DNA of 6,389 bases from an uncultured Prevotella sp. (GTDB lineage Bacteria; Bacteroidota; Bacteroidia; Bacteroidales; Bacteroidaceae), in the NCBI GenBank assembly GCA_900319895.1, contig ONQK01000101.1, positions 1 to 6,389 on the forward strand. Reading direction: 5' to 3'. Shown in pieces: positions 5,535 to 6,389 of this stretch (the first letter of the stretch is position 1; each line of letters starts with the position of its first letter). The notes below the pieces were generated by a model. The model saw nothing but the letters and a program-made list of their open reading frames with translations. It was not told where the DNA came from and did no database searches. The position numbers and the translations under genes were made by a program.

Positions 5535-6389
5535 CTATAAATGCTCACATTCTGCCAACCAAAGCACAGCCGAGGCATCGCTTGGCATGCGCCAGTCGCC
5601 GCGTGGAGACAGGCTCACGCTGCCCACCTTAGGGCCGTCGGGCAGGCAACTGCGCTTAAATTGCTGTGAGAAAAAGCGCCGGAAAAACGTCGTCAACCAT
5701 TTTTTTATCGTCGCCTCATCATAATCGTCCTTAAAAGCTGATTTTGCAAGCATGAAAATTTTCGAGGGGCCAAAACCGTAGCGAAGGACGTGAAAAAGGA
5801 AGAAATCATGCAGCTCATACGGCCCGACCAGCTCTTCAGTCTTCTGCTGAATGCTTCCATCATCATTAGCAGGTGTCAACTCCGGAGAAATCGGGGTGTC
5901 CACAATGTCCATCAGCACCGTTTTCACCGACTTGTCCGCATCATTAAGCGCGACATGCTTGACCAAATGGCGTATCAGCGTCTTGGGCACACCAGCATTC
6001 ACCCCATACATTGACATGTGGTCGCCATTATAGGTAGCCCATCCCAAGGCCAATTCACTCATGTCACCCGTGCCAATGACCATCCCTGCGAACTGGTTGG
6101 CAAGGTCCATCAATATTTGCGTGCGCTCGCGCGCCTGCGCATTTTCATAGGTCACATCATGCAGGGTCGCGTCGTGCCCAATATCCTCAAAATGTTGCGA
6201 GACGGCCTTGGTTATTTCGATTTCCTTCATCGTTATGCCAAGGCATTTCATCATGGTCAAAGCATTCTGATAAGTCCTGTCGGTTGTCCCAAATCCAGGC
6301 ATGGTCACGCCTATAATTCCTTTTCTGTCAAGCCCCAGCTTATCAAAGGTTTTCACGCACACCAACAGGGCCAGCGTAGAATCCAAGCC
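5535..6389 (-). CDS. nadE: Glutamine-dependent NAD+ synthetase, C-terminal synthetase domain (5' end outside window)
   Basis: The minus-strand frame is open to the window edge, giving the last 284 residues. It opens inside the ATP-pyrophosphatase loop (G-L-D-S-T, the end of an SGGLDST motif), so the apparent TTG start at 6386 is internal. Further family landmarks, counted from the edge residue as 1: TDRTYQNA, QARERTQ, GTGDMSELALGWATYNGDH (about 106-124) and the strongly conserved end FFSQQFKRSCLPDGPK followed by SPRGDWRMPSDA. These identify the enzyme that amidates nicotinic acid adenine dinucleotide to NAD+ with ATP, the last step of NAD synthesis in the cytoplasm. This C-terminal form belongs to the long two-domain type (around 640-680 residues) whose N-terminal nitrilase-like domain supplies ammonia from glutamine; that domain would lie beyond base 6389. 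It converges on the glycosidase gene with a 159-base gap and shows no functional tie to it. Confidence 0.95.
   Translation of the reverse strand, partial: GLDSTLALLVCVKTFDKLGLDRKGIIGVTMPGFGTTDRTYQNALTMMKCLGITMKEIEITKAVSQHFEDIGHDATLHDVTYENAQARERTQILMDLANQFAGMVIGTGDMSELALGWATYNGDHMSMYGVNAGVPKTLIRHLVKHVALNDADKSVKTVLMDIVDTPISPELTPANDDGSIQQKTEELVGPYELHDFFLFHVLRYGFGPSKIFMLAKSAFKDDYDEATIKKWLTTFFRRFFSQQFKRSCLPDGPKVGSVSLSPRGDWRMPSDASAVLWLAECEHL

Noticed and set aside
6384..6386. TTG at 6386 as the start of nadE
   Set aside because: It lies inside the conserved ATP-binding loop (GLDST), so the true start must be outside the window.

Overview
The window looks like a piece of chromosome from a Bacteroidales bacterium, most probably a Prevotella-type mucosal commensal. 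The evidence is a Bacteroidetes-style -7 promoter box (TATCTTTGC) without a Shine-Dalgarno sequence, a secreted glycosidase ending in a short type IX secretion sorting tail, and two housekeeping proteins of Bacteroidetes type. Genus-level placement is inference. No mobile element, CRISPR array, rRNA or tRNA is visible.

Layout. Bases 1-828 (+) hold the C-terminal end of a RecB/AddB-like PD-(D/E)XK nuclease whose 5' part lies outside the window. Bases 829-1070 are intergenic: a GC-richer block of unknown nature, then an AT-rich promoter region. Bases 1071-5375 (+) hold one uninterrupted 1434-residue gene. It encodes a signal peptide, a complete GH20 beta-N-acetylhexosaminidase, an accessory region, a complete GH33 sialidase and a C-terminal sorting domain. 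Bases 5376-5534 are a convergent intergenic region with a strong hairpin and a short direct repeat. Bases 5535-6389 (-) hold the C-terminal synthetase part of a glutamine-dependent NAD+ synthetase (nadE), cut by the window edge.

The centre of interest is the large gene. It reads as two normally separate secreted glycan-degrading enzymes joined end to end. Catalytic residues of both are recognisable: Asp291-Glu292 in GH20; Arg1021, a second-arginine candidate, Arg1303 and Tyr1343 in GH33. Joining an exo-hexosaminidase to a sialidase would suit glycans in which terminal HexNAc and sialic acid occur together on one branch, such as mucin O-glycans, Sda/Cad-type epitopes or sialylated N-glycans. 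The gene has its own promoter and terminator and no visible glycan-utilisation partners, so it looks monocistronic. The flanking genes (DNA repair, NAD synthesis) are housekeeping and appear functionally unrelated.
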